Of a stretch of DNA of 64,000 bases, positions 1 through 12,576 are shown in pieces. Position numbers and translations under genes: made by a program. How positions within the stretch are numbered: position 1 is the stretch's first letter; each line of letters begins with the position of its first letter. The notes under the pieces are model-generated. The model was not told the origin of the DNA. It saw only the letters and a list, made by a program, of their open reading frames with translations, and did not search any database. This DNA is from Euonymus europaeus. Lineage: Eukaryota > Streptophyta > Magnoliopsida > Celastrales > Celastraceae. The stretch spans positions 7,111,001 to 7,175,000 of the forward strand of contig OY756961.1 in assembly GCA_963580455.1 (NCBI GenBank). Reading direction: 5' to 3'.

Positions 1-1953
1 AATATAAAAAGTGTTCGATAATTTTAGACCGTTGGATATATAGCACAAAATATTTCACACTCTTTTTAGGTTACATTTGATTTTTGTTTCGAACTAATCG
101 TTAGATTAGCGTATAATCGATCAAACACAAATATAATTTTTCAAAATTAAAAAAATATATTTTAGACTCTAAAAGTGATCCCAAACATTTTCAATGCACT
201 TGAGAAAAAACTTGCACACACACAGGCATCTGTATTCGTATAGAGGAGGTATGATTACATTAAGAAACTGTTTTTTATCAAGAAAAACCACTATTATTAG
301 ACTCTGTTTTTGTTTTTGTTTGCTATCATGATTGGGAAATTTGGATCAAATGGTATAATCTCAAATTCCCCTCCCAGAAACTTCTTAAACAAAATGTCAA
401 AGAATAGAGAAATAAAAAATACACAACACAAGAATTATAGTGGAAACTCCAAACCGGAGAAAAATCACTTTTGTTGTCAAAAGACAACCAGAGACAATTT
501 TACTATGTGGAAAATTGTTACAACCACACTCTCAGTAACTTTCTCACACACCCAAAAACAAAGAAAACAATTATAAGCCCAAGAGAATTTTCCCACAAAA
601 TTCTCTCACTCAAAACCACTCATACAAGTTTTTCTCTCATTTTTGGATGATAATTAGCACCTAGTGAACTACTCTATTTATAGATGCATAAAGTTCATCC
701 TTGGTACATATTTTCAACAATGGCATTTGCCAACCATTCAACAATGGCATTTGCCAAACTTTCAACCATTCAACAATGGTTATTGACCTAACAAGCTTGA
801 ATTCAACAACAATGGTTGTTGGCCTAACAAGCATGCATTTTGCATGTGGATGTTACTAACAAACCAATATTATTTTTCATCAATCACAACAATAGGAATA
901 TAACTAACCACTATGCTAAACAGATACTTTTTTCACTTGGCATTGCAGGAAATACATACACAAGTGTAAATGATCTAACTGAGTTAGAAGAAATAGTTCA
1001 TGTAGCTTTTCTATTATCTGTACTTACAAACACACTCCAACCTGTTGTGACAAGATGTCGTTTGGCTGCTGTAACATGGATGTTACTCCATGGAAAGTTT
1101 TAATATGAATTTCAATGATTAATGTTACCCCATGGAAATGTGATTTCACATATTATAGTTCTATCTGCAATTTTTCATGCATAAATCCAGTCAGATTTCC
1201 ACATACAAAAACACAAATTAAGGGGACTTAATAAAAAGCATCCTTTAATACAACACCATAACAGCAGCAACAAAACAAAAAATAGAAATTTTTCAAAAGA
1301 AAAGGCAACATCCTTTAATACAAACACTATAACAACAGCAAGTTGAATAAAAATTACAGGAATGGAAAAGACCAAAGCTGCGCCTAGCATTCAAGTCACC
1401 CAAGCATTGGAAATTTGAAATTGATTTACGCCAGCTGAATAAAAATTACAGGAATAGAAGAGACTGAAGCTGCGTGTAGCTGTGCGAGAGGGTAACCGGA
1501 GCTATTGTTTGTGAGTATCAGATAGAAAAGAGGGCCCTATCTCGCAGAGAGGGAACTGCTACAGAGAAGAGTATCAGAAGTTACGTGAAGAAGGAAGAAG
1601 TATTATCACTGCGCGAGATGGATCTACTCCCTGAAGAAGAAGTCGCATGAAGAAGGAAGAAGGAAGAAGGACGAAGTTTGATACGCGAGATATTTTTAGC
1701 GAAAAAAATTTAATCTGGCCGTCCGATTAGATGGACAGCCAGGATGTGGGATCCCGCATGAGTGGGATCGTGTGAGATCCCACACGTGAACCGAACTGTG
1801 TATATATATATATATGTATATCAATGGTGTTGAGAAACCCTACGATACATCCAATAATAATGATAGCCACAACCACCCCCACCCCACAGGCCCAAACCCC
1901 CCCCCCCCCCAAACTTTGGATGGTAAAGAACGATGAACCAAACCAAGATTGAC
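1..1953. other. Gene-free retroelement-like DNA
   Basis: No supported gene. Bases 700-835 hold short direct repeats of an AACAATGGCATTTGCCAA type. Bases 1615-1675 are a GAAGAAG purine tract. Bases 1745-1790 contain an imperfect GTGGGATC/GATCCCAC inverted repeat, followed by a TA microsatellite. A C-tract of more than 10 bases lies at about 1897-1911. On the minus strand this stretch lies just downstream of a copia RNase H relic, so it may include that element's 3' LTR. The LTR ends could not be fixed. Confidence 0.4.
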
Positions 1954-2460
1954 TCAGAGATTAAGGAAACTGCGGGAGAGAGGTTTAGTGAGACAGTCCG
2001 CAATTTGATCTTGAGATAGCACGTAGCACACTTCAAGCTTCTTGGTAAGAACCCGATTTCGAACAACATGAATATCAATCTCAATGTGCTTGGTCTTGCC
2101 GTGATAAACTGGATTATGAGCTAAGTCATTGGCACTCATGTTGTCACACCAAAAAATTGGAATACGGGGAAGAGGGAAAGAGGCATCTGCTAATGCACGA
2201 TATTCAGACTCAGTGCTAGAGTGAGAAACGAAAGCTTGCTCTTTAGAGGACCAAGAAACAAGAGTTCCACCAAGAATAATGCAATATGCACCAACTGAGC
2301 GTCTATCCTCAGGATTACATGCCCAGTTAACGTCAAAAAAATCCAGTGAGGAGTATAGAAGAGCTGGGCTTGATATGAAAACCCAAGGTCCTGGTACCTT
2401 TAAGATATATAAAAAGGTGCTTATATAAAATATCCTAACACAATTCATCCTTCGTTCCAT
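1954..2460 (-). pseudogene. Ty1/copia RNase H fragment
   Basis: This is the C-terminal end of a copia Pol polyprotein. RNase H normally removes the RNA strand during reverse transcription in the virus-like particle. The reading frame shows the RNase H acidic positions in order: the D of DVNWA, the E of STESEYRAL and the D of WCDN. After these comes the usual C-terminal block KTKHIEIDIH and the closing QIADCLTKPL. About 15 residues expected between the ADA and WCDN blocks are missing, an internal deletion. The residues before GPWVF look unrelated to copia. Reverse transcriptase and integrase are absent nearby, so this is a truncated dead copy. Family assignment is secure; the element's boundaries are not. 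Confidence 0.85.
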
Positions 2461-4552
2461 CTGTGGGATGTTATGGGATGATCAACCCTTAGAGGTATTT
2501 AATTGATGGTTGCTTGTGACTACATTTATCCTATATGCAGTACCAATGTATTGGATCATTATTGGTACGATCATTTATTATTCCTGCATTTGCTATTATT
2601 TGGCAATTCATTGACAGTTTGCATTCGTATATGTTGACTAATTGTTGATTGTCGTATTTCTAGTATCTATAGACTTTTTTCTATATCTTTTTATTGTCTC
2701 ATTATTTGATAACTCTTGTATCAGTATATTTTATTCTACGCATTTTGTAGTATCATCATTTGATATCGATTATATTATAGTAGACTTTACAAATTATTAT
2801 TCCTCTTGATATTTGTTTGTTCATTGCTGGCGTATAGTTATCTGAGCTCTTGATGGGTAGTTCACCACGATTGATCTATTTAGATCACCCTTCACTTTGA
2901 TTCGCATTTTATATGAGTTTGTAGATGACAGCCAACATCCTATGGCTTGAACGAGTCTCATAGATACTGAAGTCTAAGGTTATGGATAGTGCTTGTCAGA
3001 CCTTCTTTCTTTCTTTTTTTGTTATTAAACTTGTTGTAGTTTGACTTTTCGAGACTTTTACATTCATTGTATGAATTATAAATTCAGATATTAGAGAATT
3101 TTGCAAATGTAGTCGTTGGTTGTTTAGTAGTTTTGCAAATCCTTACGTACGTTACAGTTGATATCGAAGCTTTGGTTCTAATATCTAATACAAGAAACCA
3201 TGGCCCGCGAGCCATTTCTAGGACTTCTAAGTAAGTTACCGTCGTTTGAATGTGTTGTAGGTTATTGTCATAGTTTCTTCCACGTACGTTTAGATATTAG
3301 AATGTTAGTAGAGGACATGATTGTGGTAGAGTTGGTCGCGAGAGGATCATGACTCTTACACTTGAGGATTCGATTGTCAGGGAGAACCTACACCCTTTGA
3401 ATGTTCACGAGGCACAAGCAGACCATGGATTTTCTCACGCAGCACTATCACCGATGGCTATACAACAAATGGATGCATGGATGAGAGTGATAGCAAAGAC
3501 ATTTACCCATGTAGTTTGTTAGACGATGTCGCAGATGATGGGAGCGCAATAGGCTACAGGACAAATCGCATAGGTTCCAGTCATAAAACGGAAGGTGAGA
3601 CCCATTACCTATCACAGCAGGTAGTTATTGATTTTTAGTAAAAAATGTAAGACAAATCGTTTTTAACGTCTTACAAGTGTAGAAACCATGAACGAGTTGG
3701 AGTCGAAGGATTAGGTTAATTTACAATAACAACAAATCGTGTTTAACAGCTAAATAAAATTTGTTTAAAAGAAAATAAATGAAATAAATTGGAGAATTTA
3801 AGAAATCAAGCTCCAAGGTTCAAGCCCATCTTTGACTATATATATACATTATAGAGTTTGGGTTTAGTTAGAGCTTTAATTATCCAAAACCTTAACTACT
3901 CTGGACTCTTCTACCCTTCATTTTTTGTGCAAAAGACACATAAATTTTGTCTTACATATAACATCAACAAAGCCCAATGAGTTAAGGGTATGAAGGATGC
4001 AAAGTAATCAAAGGAAAACCTAGATCTCAAATTTGTCAAAATTGTTTTATATAGAAAGAAGTGTTCAATACGATTACTAATCATATTATAATACACCGTT
4101 TCGAAATATACGAGTTTATATAGAAACAAGTGTTCAATACTATTACTAATAATGATATTATAATACAACATTTTAAAATATACAAACTCGTAGAGAACAA
4201 TTATAATATTTATTTTGACGAGTTATATTTATGCTTTTATATATAGTGTATGCTCCCAATGGTTGAAACTCTGCTCTCTGGATCGGCCACTAATCAAACT
4301 TATGATTCAATCACCCAATTAATATTTCTCTGTTAATGAAAAAATGTGAATTCAGAAGCATAGTAACTAGCTATTTTATTAACGATTTTAAGACTGAACT
4401 AGGAACTTATGTAGTGGACATACAACTGGACATGGATCTAGTAAACAAACAAACTTAGCTAGCAAACGGAAAAACGTAGTAAACACAACATACACTACAC
4501 ATGATCCATCTCATCCAAAAGCGCCACAATTCAACGTAGTTTCTTCCTCCTC
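2461..4552. other. Intergenic, no supported gene
   Basis: AT-rich sequence without a credible reading frame. Bases 3180-3600 have a more balanced composition and several interrupted frames on the plus strand that could be the leader or gag of a decayed retroelement, but no diagnostic motif is visible. A short tandem repeat lies at 4049-4186. The last 170 bases are the probable 3' untranslated region of the peroxidase gene. Confidence 0.4.
4049..4186. repeat. Two-copy tandem repeat, about 69 bp
   Basis: A unit beginning TATATAGAAA and containing AAGTGTTCAATAC and ATTATAATACA is repeated once with an offset of about 69 bases. The copies differ at a few positions, so the duplication is not recent. 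Confidence 0.6.
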
Positions 4553-6563
4553 CTATATCAACTCTGAAAATCCCTCTGCAATCTCTTCCACCACGGTCTC
4601 TATATACTTACTATTCGAGTTTCTCGCCGAGCAACGAGCGCGAATTTCTCCATTCCTGCCAGTCACGACATTCAGCTGGCTCATCTTTATCATTGCCACA
4701 ATGAATTTCTCAAAGAAAATTGATTCATTGACAGCAAACTGATTGACAATCCCTCGAGTCCTCCTATCGGTGTACAAGTCTTGATCGGACGTGAATAGGC
4801 CTTGACGGTTCATGAGATCAACGTAGTACTTGTTGTCAAATTTGTTCGGCGACCTGATATCCATCACAGTCGTGTTGTTGGAATTTAAAGTGGGGCAAAC
4901 CTTTTTGAGGTTGTTAGCAAAGGTTTTGTCCATGGACAAGTCTTGATTCGGGTAGAGCCGGGGTGTGAAAGCGCCGCAATGGCTAATGCCGATTGTGTGA
5001 CCACCAGAGAGGGCGACCACATCGGTTGCATCAAAGTTCTTGGTGGCTAAAGAGTCGAGAATGACGGAAGCGTTACTAAAAGGTGCAGGCAGATTGTCTA
5101 AGGTTTCTTGTCCTGTGGCAAAGGTTACTCCATCTCGCCTACCCAAGGGAATCTTGTAGTTAGGTCCTCCTGACTGAAATTAGCAGAGTTGATAGTCTAC
5201 TTAGTATGAAGTTTCTTACTAAAAATCTGAAAAAAAGATGGAGGGAGTTCATTTACCAAGACAACAGAGTCACGAGCAGCGAGGGAAAGAATATCCGAGC
5301 AAGAGACGACCCTTCCACATTTCTTGTGAATGCGTCGGCGGAGATCTTCGACGATCTTGAATGCCTCATCCCTCAAGGTCTGGTTTGGAATGGCGTCCTG
5401 CTCTGCGCTTTTTCCACCGTTTGGTGCATTCAGCAGCAATGAACCTTCACATCCCTGCGACAGTTATTCATATTATAATCAACACCTCAATACATACCAC
5501 CACAATTTTATGTATGTATATAAGCAAAAAGATACATTTTATCCCTCAATTATAACATATTTTTCCTTTCGTTTTTAAACTAATTTTATTTTTAAAATCA
5601 TCCTTCAACTATTATCAAATATCTCTTTTATCAAATCTTATGTGACATACATTTGACACGTCGATCACAATTATATATATATATATATACACAAAAAGAT
5701 ACATTTTATCCCTCAATTAAAACCTACTTTTTTTATATTGTTTTTACTTTTAAAATCGTCCTTCAGCTATTGTCAGATCTCTTTTTTTGTCAAATCTTAT
5801 GTGACGTACATTTAACAAGCGACCACAATTATATATATATATATAAGTAAAAGGATATATTTTATCCTTCAATTAAAATCTACTTTTCTTTTCATTTTAA
5901 ACTATTTTTACTTTTAACATCGTCCCTCAAATATTGTCAGATATCTCTTTTGTCAAATCTTATGTGACGAAGATTTGACACGATGAAAACTTCCTACGTT
6001 ATAGATTAAGGAAAAAATGAACAATATGTCCCTCAATTTTTTTCAAGTATCAATTTCTAGGCCTTAAAAAAAATTAAAAAAAAAATTGCAAAAATAATGG
6101 CACGTCTTTTCAGTGACCGACGGAATATGAACAATAGTCAAGGGCAAAAGTCACAGTTTCTTATCTTATATAAGGAAAAAGACATGGTTCAATTAATTAT
6201 CGGTGTTGTTGGGTGTTTCTACAATAAATGTCACATAATTATTTTGTACTTACAAGAAAAATAAGGAATAAAACAGTGATATTGTATAGGAAATGGACCG
6301 CAAAAGTAATATTCCTAGTAATTACTTGCCTGAACAAAGCAGTCGTGAAAATGGAGACGAAGAAGGCCGGCGGCCTGGCCGATGTCCTTCTTGAACACCT
6401 TCTTGAGCTGTTTTTGGATAATCGACTCGAGATCGGGGCAGCTCGACTGGTAAAAAGTCCATGACAATCCTTGAGAGACAGGAGGCGAGCTTTGCGCCTC
6501 AGAGACACAGAGAAAGGAAGTTAGCAAAAGGGAGGAAATGATTAGCAAAGAAACGGCAGCCAT
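4553..6563 (-). CDS. PRX12: Class III secretory peroxidase (PRX12-like)
   Basis: A haem peroxidase of the plant secretory pathway. It uses H2O2 to oxidise phenolics and acts in the apoplast or vacuole. Three exons join in frame: 6563-6330, 5454-5257 and 5173-4553 (78+66+206 = 350 aa, normal for the family). Residues 1-23 are a signal peptide. The distal site RLHFHDC (R69, H73) closes exon 1. GCEGSLLLN opens exon 2, and VVSCSDILSLAARDS follows. The proximal histidine (H203) lies in VALSGGHTIG. All eight conserved cysteines appear present. DIRSPNKFDNKYYVDLMNRQ and the residues around it match what I recall of Arabidopsis PRX12. The start is the ATG at 6563, because an upstream in-frame ATG would bury the signal peptide. 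Intron 1 needs a GC donor (CAG|GCAAGT) to keep the frame. Intron 2 (5256-5174) is ordinary GT-AG. The gene looks functional; the orthology call is from memory. Confidence 0.95.
5520..5990. repeat. Three tandem copies of a ~165-bp unit in peroxidase intron 1
   Basis: Each unit starts AAAAGATACATTTTATCC and continues CTCAATT. It then passes through TTTTACTTTTAAAATC and TCAAATCTTATGTGACG, and ends in a TA microsatellite. Units begin near 5527, 5694 and 5851. The third lacks the TA tail. The array accounts for more than half of the 875-base intron 1. Confidence 0.8.
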
Positions 6564-6630
6564 GATAGTTGGATTGAGCTGGGTGTTTGTCCAATTTGGG
6601 TGTGTGTTGGACACGAGGCATGGGTGGTCA

Positions 6631-6657
6631 TTTATAGCCCCAGAAGAAATGCACGTG
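6631..6657 (-). promoter_or_regulatory. TATA box and G-box upstream of the peroxidase
   Basis: On the minus strand a TATAAA lies at 6636-6631, 68 bases before the ATG. A CACGTG G-box lies 16 bases further upstream (6652-6657). The spacing fits a core promoter with a short leader. G-boxes are bound by bZIP/bHLH factors in plants; regulation by them here is inference. Confidence 0.55.
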
Positions 6658-6824
6658 ATTTTGCATTTATGATTTTTGTTATTTCACGGGTAGTCGGTGT
6701 CCTAACAAAGTAAACAAGGACAATAATTAAACATTGACCTATTGACTTTGTTTTTTTCAACTATTCTTGGGGAAGGATCATGGCAATTCTGAATTTGCCC
6801 AACTTTTTTCTGATTAATGTAATG

Positions 6825-7190
6825 AGAGGATCTCTAGTGGATGCTTGAAAATTTGATAATTTATTGAGATTGAATTTTTCTCGATATAATTGTATGGAGG
6901 TATGTGTTTTGATAATATAAATGAGTATATGATTTCATTTTTGAAAAAAGATATGAGACTCAGTATTGATTTTGATGTAATTTTGTTAGGGAATGGATTA
7001 TAAAACTTGATATGTAGAGCTTTTGTTATAGAGAAAGGGAAAAATAGAGAAATTCGTGTTTTATTAATATGATTACATTGAAAGACAGTGTTATGATAAT
7101 GTGGATGATTACGTAGCTTGACTTTTTGTATAATAGAGATAAGACTCGATTCGAAGAATGTAAAATTTATAGTGGGGACCAGCTCTTATG
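6825..7190. mobile_element. Diverged copy of the MITE family seen at 13430
   Basis: This copy contains GTAGCTTGACTTTTTGTA and an ACTCAGTATTGATTTTGATG block. Both align with the interiors of the better copies near 13430 and 25435. Its ends are too worn to define. Confidence 0.4.
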
Positions 7191-8853
7191 TAAAATTTAC
7201 CCAACCATCCCTAAAATTCGGAAAAGAAAAAAAGCAACGGGTCCTTTTGATAAATTTCACAATTAGATTCTGATGGGTATCTAATTAACTCAACTAATAA
7301 AATTTTATTAAGCTCTAAACAAGATTTAGGTGGCCAATCATTTTGAATATATATATATATAAAGTGGCCAAATACCAAAATAAATAGATCAGGTTACTGT
7401 AAAATATGCTTTTAGACTATCCAAATATTTGGACGTTTACATCTTTTATTTCAATGTAGTCCTAATTTAATTGTAAGGGCTTGTATAAATTTTTATTAGT
7501 GCATTTTTTTTCTTCCTTTTTTGATGGGTAGCACTACAAGTGTCTCTGTTGTACCGCCTTAGCCCATGTTGAAATCCGATAATCCGTGCACATAATCTTA
7601 TTTTTGGTGATTCCTATCAAATTTAATCATAAAAAGGAAAATATTATATAACTCAGGTTTAAACTGTCCATAATAATCAATTTCATTGTAATATTATATT
7701 TTATTATAATATTCTATTATAATATCATATTTCATTGAAAATTTTATAATAAAATACGATTTTATAATTGAATGAGACAATATAAACTGCTTAATCCTGA
7801 GTTATTTATCACGATTAAAGAAAATAAGTAAAGTGATTTATCTTTCAAAATGGTATAGTATAAGATGCATCAAATAAATTTTAATAAATAGTGGATCGTT
7901 GTGCAATTAGACAAAATATTAGGAGATCCATGTGCATGTTGCACCGATTCATCCACTGTCTCCTAGGATTTAAAAGCCAAATATATGACATATCCCAATA
8001 ATTAATATTTGCTTATTCCTTAATTTTTTTCTAGGGCCGCGAGCTGTCACGTGTGTTTGACAAATGGTCCCCCACTTGTCTTGTTTTACAAGTCCAATGG
8101 AATTCACCAAACCCCATATCATCAAATTGCTTTTAAAGTTCGGACGTATCTTTACTTTTCTTAGGTGGAAGTCATATATGCTGCATTTTTCACCTAATCT
8201 GGCTTTAAAAAGTTTATTGGAATCGCCCTATTCACCCATGGGGCACCTTATCGCCACATATAATCAATTAACAGCAATCATATACGGAATTCCAATATTT
8301 TTTTATCGTATCAGATTGAGAAGAACGCATACGATTTTATACGAATTATGTTACGAGTCATTATTTTTGTAAGAATCATGCATGTGTGAACATTTTGAAA
8401 TAATTGAGACAAAAAAAAATTGAAATAATTGACATTTTTATCGATTAATAATCTAGTCTCATAGGATTGACTATAATAAATATGAGATGTGAAGTCTACG
8501 TACATGTTGAAATTTTTTAAATATTATTTGAAGATAAGCTTTGCATATATCATTTTTTGGATGGATTTTTCGTTAAAAGTCAAAAATAATTAATAATCTC
8601 TGATGAGGCCATGATATCAGAATAATTTCTTTACACGTTAAGTCATATTAAAAATAGTCAAAATTATTTTCTCAAACAATTGAAACATCACTTATTGTTT
8701 TAAGGGTGCATGGTTGAATTTCCTATGAATATTAAATAATTGTATATTATACTATTACTTATAGAAATTCAAATTTAACTCATATTAAAACCCTTTTCTT
8801 ACATACAGAAATTAATGTCCGAAAAACACTAGCTAGATCCAGATAATTAAATA
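7191..8853. other. AT-rich intergenic DNA, no gene seen
   Basis: Very AT-rich, with palindrome-like TATAATATTATA runs at about 7680-7770. The longest frame (8064-8372, plus) has no recognisable domain and no coding character. Confidence 0.45.
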
Positions 8854-9142
8854 TTCCCTCCGTTTCAAAATATTTTTTGTTTAAGGTATAAAACATAAGA
8901 ATTAAGAAAGCTATTGAATAATCTTAATATTAATAAAAAATAAATATGTTAGATAAAAATATCTTTATTAATTACTCTCATTTCTCACAATTTTCTATTT
9001 ACTTTTACTTTTACTTTTCACAATAAGGGTAAAATTATCAAAAAAAAATATATTAATTATGCTTTAAAATCATAAAACGACAGGTATTTTAAAATAAAAT
9101 TAAATCTCTAAAGTGACAGATATTTTAAAACGGAGAACGCTG
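8854..9142. mobile_element. Stowaway-type MITE (Tc1/mariner)
   Basis: The left end reads TTCCCTCCGTTTCAAAATAT after a TA. The right end has the reverse complement, ATATTTTAAAACGGAG, before a worn end and TA. CTCCCTCCGT termini with a TA target are the hallmark of Stowaway. About 290 bp with an AT-rich interior and no coding capacity. Confidence 0.7.
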
Positions 9143-12100
9143 TATATGTAAAATCATTGAAAACGACGACAAAAGAAAAATAGGACAGCCATGCAAAATA
9201 TTTCGAGAACAGAGTGCATTTTTTTATCATCGTCTCAAAGACGTTCCAAGTATTGTTTCCAAAGTTACACATACACACACATATTTGTATCTAATATAAG
9301 ATTGGAAATGTCGGTGCAATACTCCGGCGAGTCCATTTTCGGTACTCTCGCGACTTGTGTTCTTCCCACAAAAGTTCGGCGACCGAAACGACGCCGTTCC
9401 ACCCAATACTCCTTCACCGCCTCACCGACAATGTACATATGTCAACAGACAGTTTGGAACAAAATCGGAAAAGGGGAGGTCGAAGCAACAATAGCGGAAG
9501 AACCTGAAGGAATTCGAGAGAGCCAAGCAACCCTACCAAGTGTAAATTCATATTCTTCTTTTATGTTTCTTTTCTTTCAAATCATTTCGTAATCCTTGCA
9601 GATACTCGCCTCTACTTTGCCAGGTTCATGAAGCTCTGTTATCTCACAGCGATTTGGTCACCGATTAGATAACTTGCTTGCGATTTGGTCTTACCTTTAC
9701 CTCTCTACTGTCTAGATCCTTTCGGCTGTGTTGATTACTCAACCTCCGTTCAATCGGCCGGTGAGGTTTGTGACTTTTTCGATTTTTGTGCTTTTGTTCA
9801 CCTTCTTCCTTCAGTGTTATTCTTAGGTCGTCTTCTCACTTTGGGTTTCGATGCACGTTGCGCTTCTGTTTTCATAAGGTTTGATTTCATGCGCTTCTGT
9901 TTAGCTGCTGCATGCCACATCCATAATCTAGCTTCGATTTTGGTTTCCCCTCTAAAAGGTTTAGTATACACAACTACTTTGATCAGGTTTCAATCGCTGA
10001 CGTGGGAGATGTAAGAGTGAGTGCAACGGGTCAAAGGTTAGGTGGTGGTGGGAGGCTACGATCTCCTCCATTTACTGTTCTTGCCCATTTTTTCGTCTCT
10101 GACTCGCTGCTGTCTGTGTCAGCTTCAGCGAGGATGGAGTGAAAAAATAAAAAAAAATTGGTTAAAATAACAGCAATAAAATATCCTTATATTAATTAAT
10201 TATTTTACTTATTTCCTTCGAATTATGGATTATGGGGATGATGGGTTAGGTTGTCGTCTGTTTGGTGCTTTTTCGTTTTGGAGATTCGTTCATGGCCAGT
10301 AATCGTTTTAGAATAATTGAAATGATTTGTTTTTTGTCACTCAATAATTTAGCTTGCAAAATATGCCTATTATGCAAATAATAATTGAAGGGTTTTGTAG
10401 CCTATATTACATGGTGAATATGACTATGAGGCTCTTTTCACTTTGTTGGGCTTCAGATCATCCAAGTGCAAATTATTTTACATTGAGTAATCTTTGGATT
10501 TTGGGTTTTGCAGGTTGAAGATATAGTTGTTGGCATGGCGGACATCACTGTCATAAGTACCTTTTGAATCCAGGTTTGTCCTACATGGCTGATCTCCTGC
10601 ATTCCTTTAAGTGCATCTCCTGTGACATATAGGCTATACATTTTATGTGAAAAAAAAAATTATGTGGACAATTATTTGTTTTCCCAGGTGTCCTGGATCT
10701 CTAAATTAAGTACTATGGTTTACAACTTGAGGAATGTACTGTCATCTTCATTGATCCAAAAATCCGTAGTTGAAGTTTTTTTTAATTTTTTTTTAATCTC
10801 TGCAGACTGAGTCAGACCTTTGATTCTCTTTTATTGAGAAATACTCTATTCTAGATACAATTATAGACACTTGATGTCGAGAGAGACAAATTTGAGTTTT
10901 CTTCTTTTCAATCCTGTATATATGATTTATTTGCCACTTTTTCACCTTGATAGCAAAACCATCAAGGTTTCCCCCCTTTTTTGGTCCTCCTTTGCCAGAG
11001 TGTGACTCTTGCTTCTCCTCCACAGGCTTCTCATTGGACTCCGGCTGCAGAACAATGTACAGCAGCCTCTGCACATACTCTGCTTTATGTCCTTCACTTT
11101 TGGTTTTTAACAGTAATATCTATCCTCCTTCCAACAATTACCCAAATTTGATTGACATACTTCAAATCAATATGTAATTGAAAGACGATCATCAAGAAAG
11201 AAATGCTTCAACCTCAACTTGAAGCATGCCCCATGTTTTTTATGTAGATTGTTGAAACCTTGGTTCCTACTCCTTCCATGGTTAGCCCATTGTTCCTTCA
11301 GATCTATGGGAATTGAAAGATCATGGCCATCCACCGCAAGCCCAATCTAGACTTGAATCTTGGTCTTGCTTCATCAGTTATAGTGAGGGGTTACATCCCT
11401 CATGATGTATATTATGGCTCATGAAAAGAATGAATTTTCATCCTTTTACTACCTTTTGGCTCTATTAAATCATTGACTTTAGGATGCTTCATGCTTCATA
11501 TTGATAGATGTTTTATAATTGTAAGATGTCAGAAATTTTTATACTAAAGCAATTTATGCATGACTTTTCTTCACTTATGTTGGTGATTTTTTGGCGTATA
11601 AGAATTTTTCTATGACATGATATGAATTCTGAGCTTGCTTCATCTGCAATGGCTGATTATAGCATGGGCTTGCTAGCAGAGACATCAGTATGAGGGATAT
11701 GAATATCATATCGTCTCAGCTAGCTTCTAGCCCGATAGGGGAGGAATAAAACCTTCTCTTGAGCTTGGTTGGTTTTTCTAAAAAAGTTCTATCTAACTCA
11801 AAGAATGAGTTGAATTTTCCCTAGAATAATTTTTTGAAGGAACAAGCGAGTTTTTGCTGTTCACTCACAGAAGCAGCGGTATTGGTTGTCAAGAAGAGAA
11901 GTGAAATTTTACACCATGGGCCTTCTTTTCCATCATGTCTATCTTTTTACTACTACTTTATGAATTACTTTGTGGATCTGTTGATTTTTGTTTCAGTTGA
12001 GCTTCCTGTGCTAATATTTTCTTATCTTCCATGAATTTTCTGATGAATGCTTGATTCATGTAGCCTTAAATCATTATTTTTCATATATGATCACCATTAT

Positions 12101-12576
12101 TATTTGCCTCTTGAATTCGCCAGCGTTAGAAATATGTTTTTTTGTTAGATAGGTTAAAAAAATTCTGATCTACTTTTAAACGGGTTACTTACCTTTTGTT
12201 TATGAATGCGTTAGTTTCTTAGTTATTGGTCTGCTGATAAATGGTGCATTAATTTCTTACTTATTGCTCTGGTGATAAATGGTGTTACTACGATTTCCTT
12301 CTATGTTTACTAAGCTTTGTAATGAAATGAATTTTCTTTCTCGACTACGTGGCGAGGCTTCTAAATATTTTCGATGATGAACTGATTTAGAATCTTGGAA
12401 ACTATATCTTGAGGTTCGTCAAAATGAATTTCAATGCCAGTCTTGCAATTTTTCTGCTCCGGCTCTCTTTCATTTATGTTGTGCCCATTTCAGGTCTTTG
12501 GGATACGCATTCTCTTGCCAATAGCAATAACAATTGTACATTGAACACTGGAAACGCCCCTGCCATTCTATAGCTA
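9143..12576. other. Gene-poor stretch with weak exon-like blocks
   Basis: Composition is less AT-biased than the surroundings, especially at 9300-10130. Several short frames occur (plus 9191-9592 and 9685-10014; minus 10793-11074). I recognise none of them. The minus-strand block at about 11110-10935 has a hydrophilic, Lys/Glu/Gly-rich translation and could be a stray exon or pseudogene fragment. No complete gene model can be supported; a non-coding transcript is possible. Confidence 0.3.

Noticed and set aside
1729..1790. Terminal inverted repeat of the same MULE family as 34073-36912
   Set aside because: Shares only short GTCCGATT and GGGATCCCGC-like words common to many plant repeats, with no paired end or target duplication.
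5206..5578. Plus-strand frames at the peroxidase second exon
   Set aside because: Antisense to a conserved exon and running into the intron repeat; no independent support.
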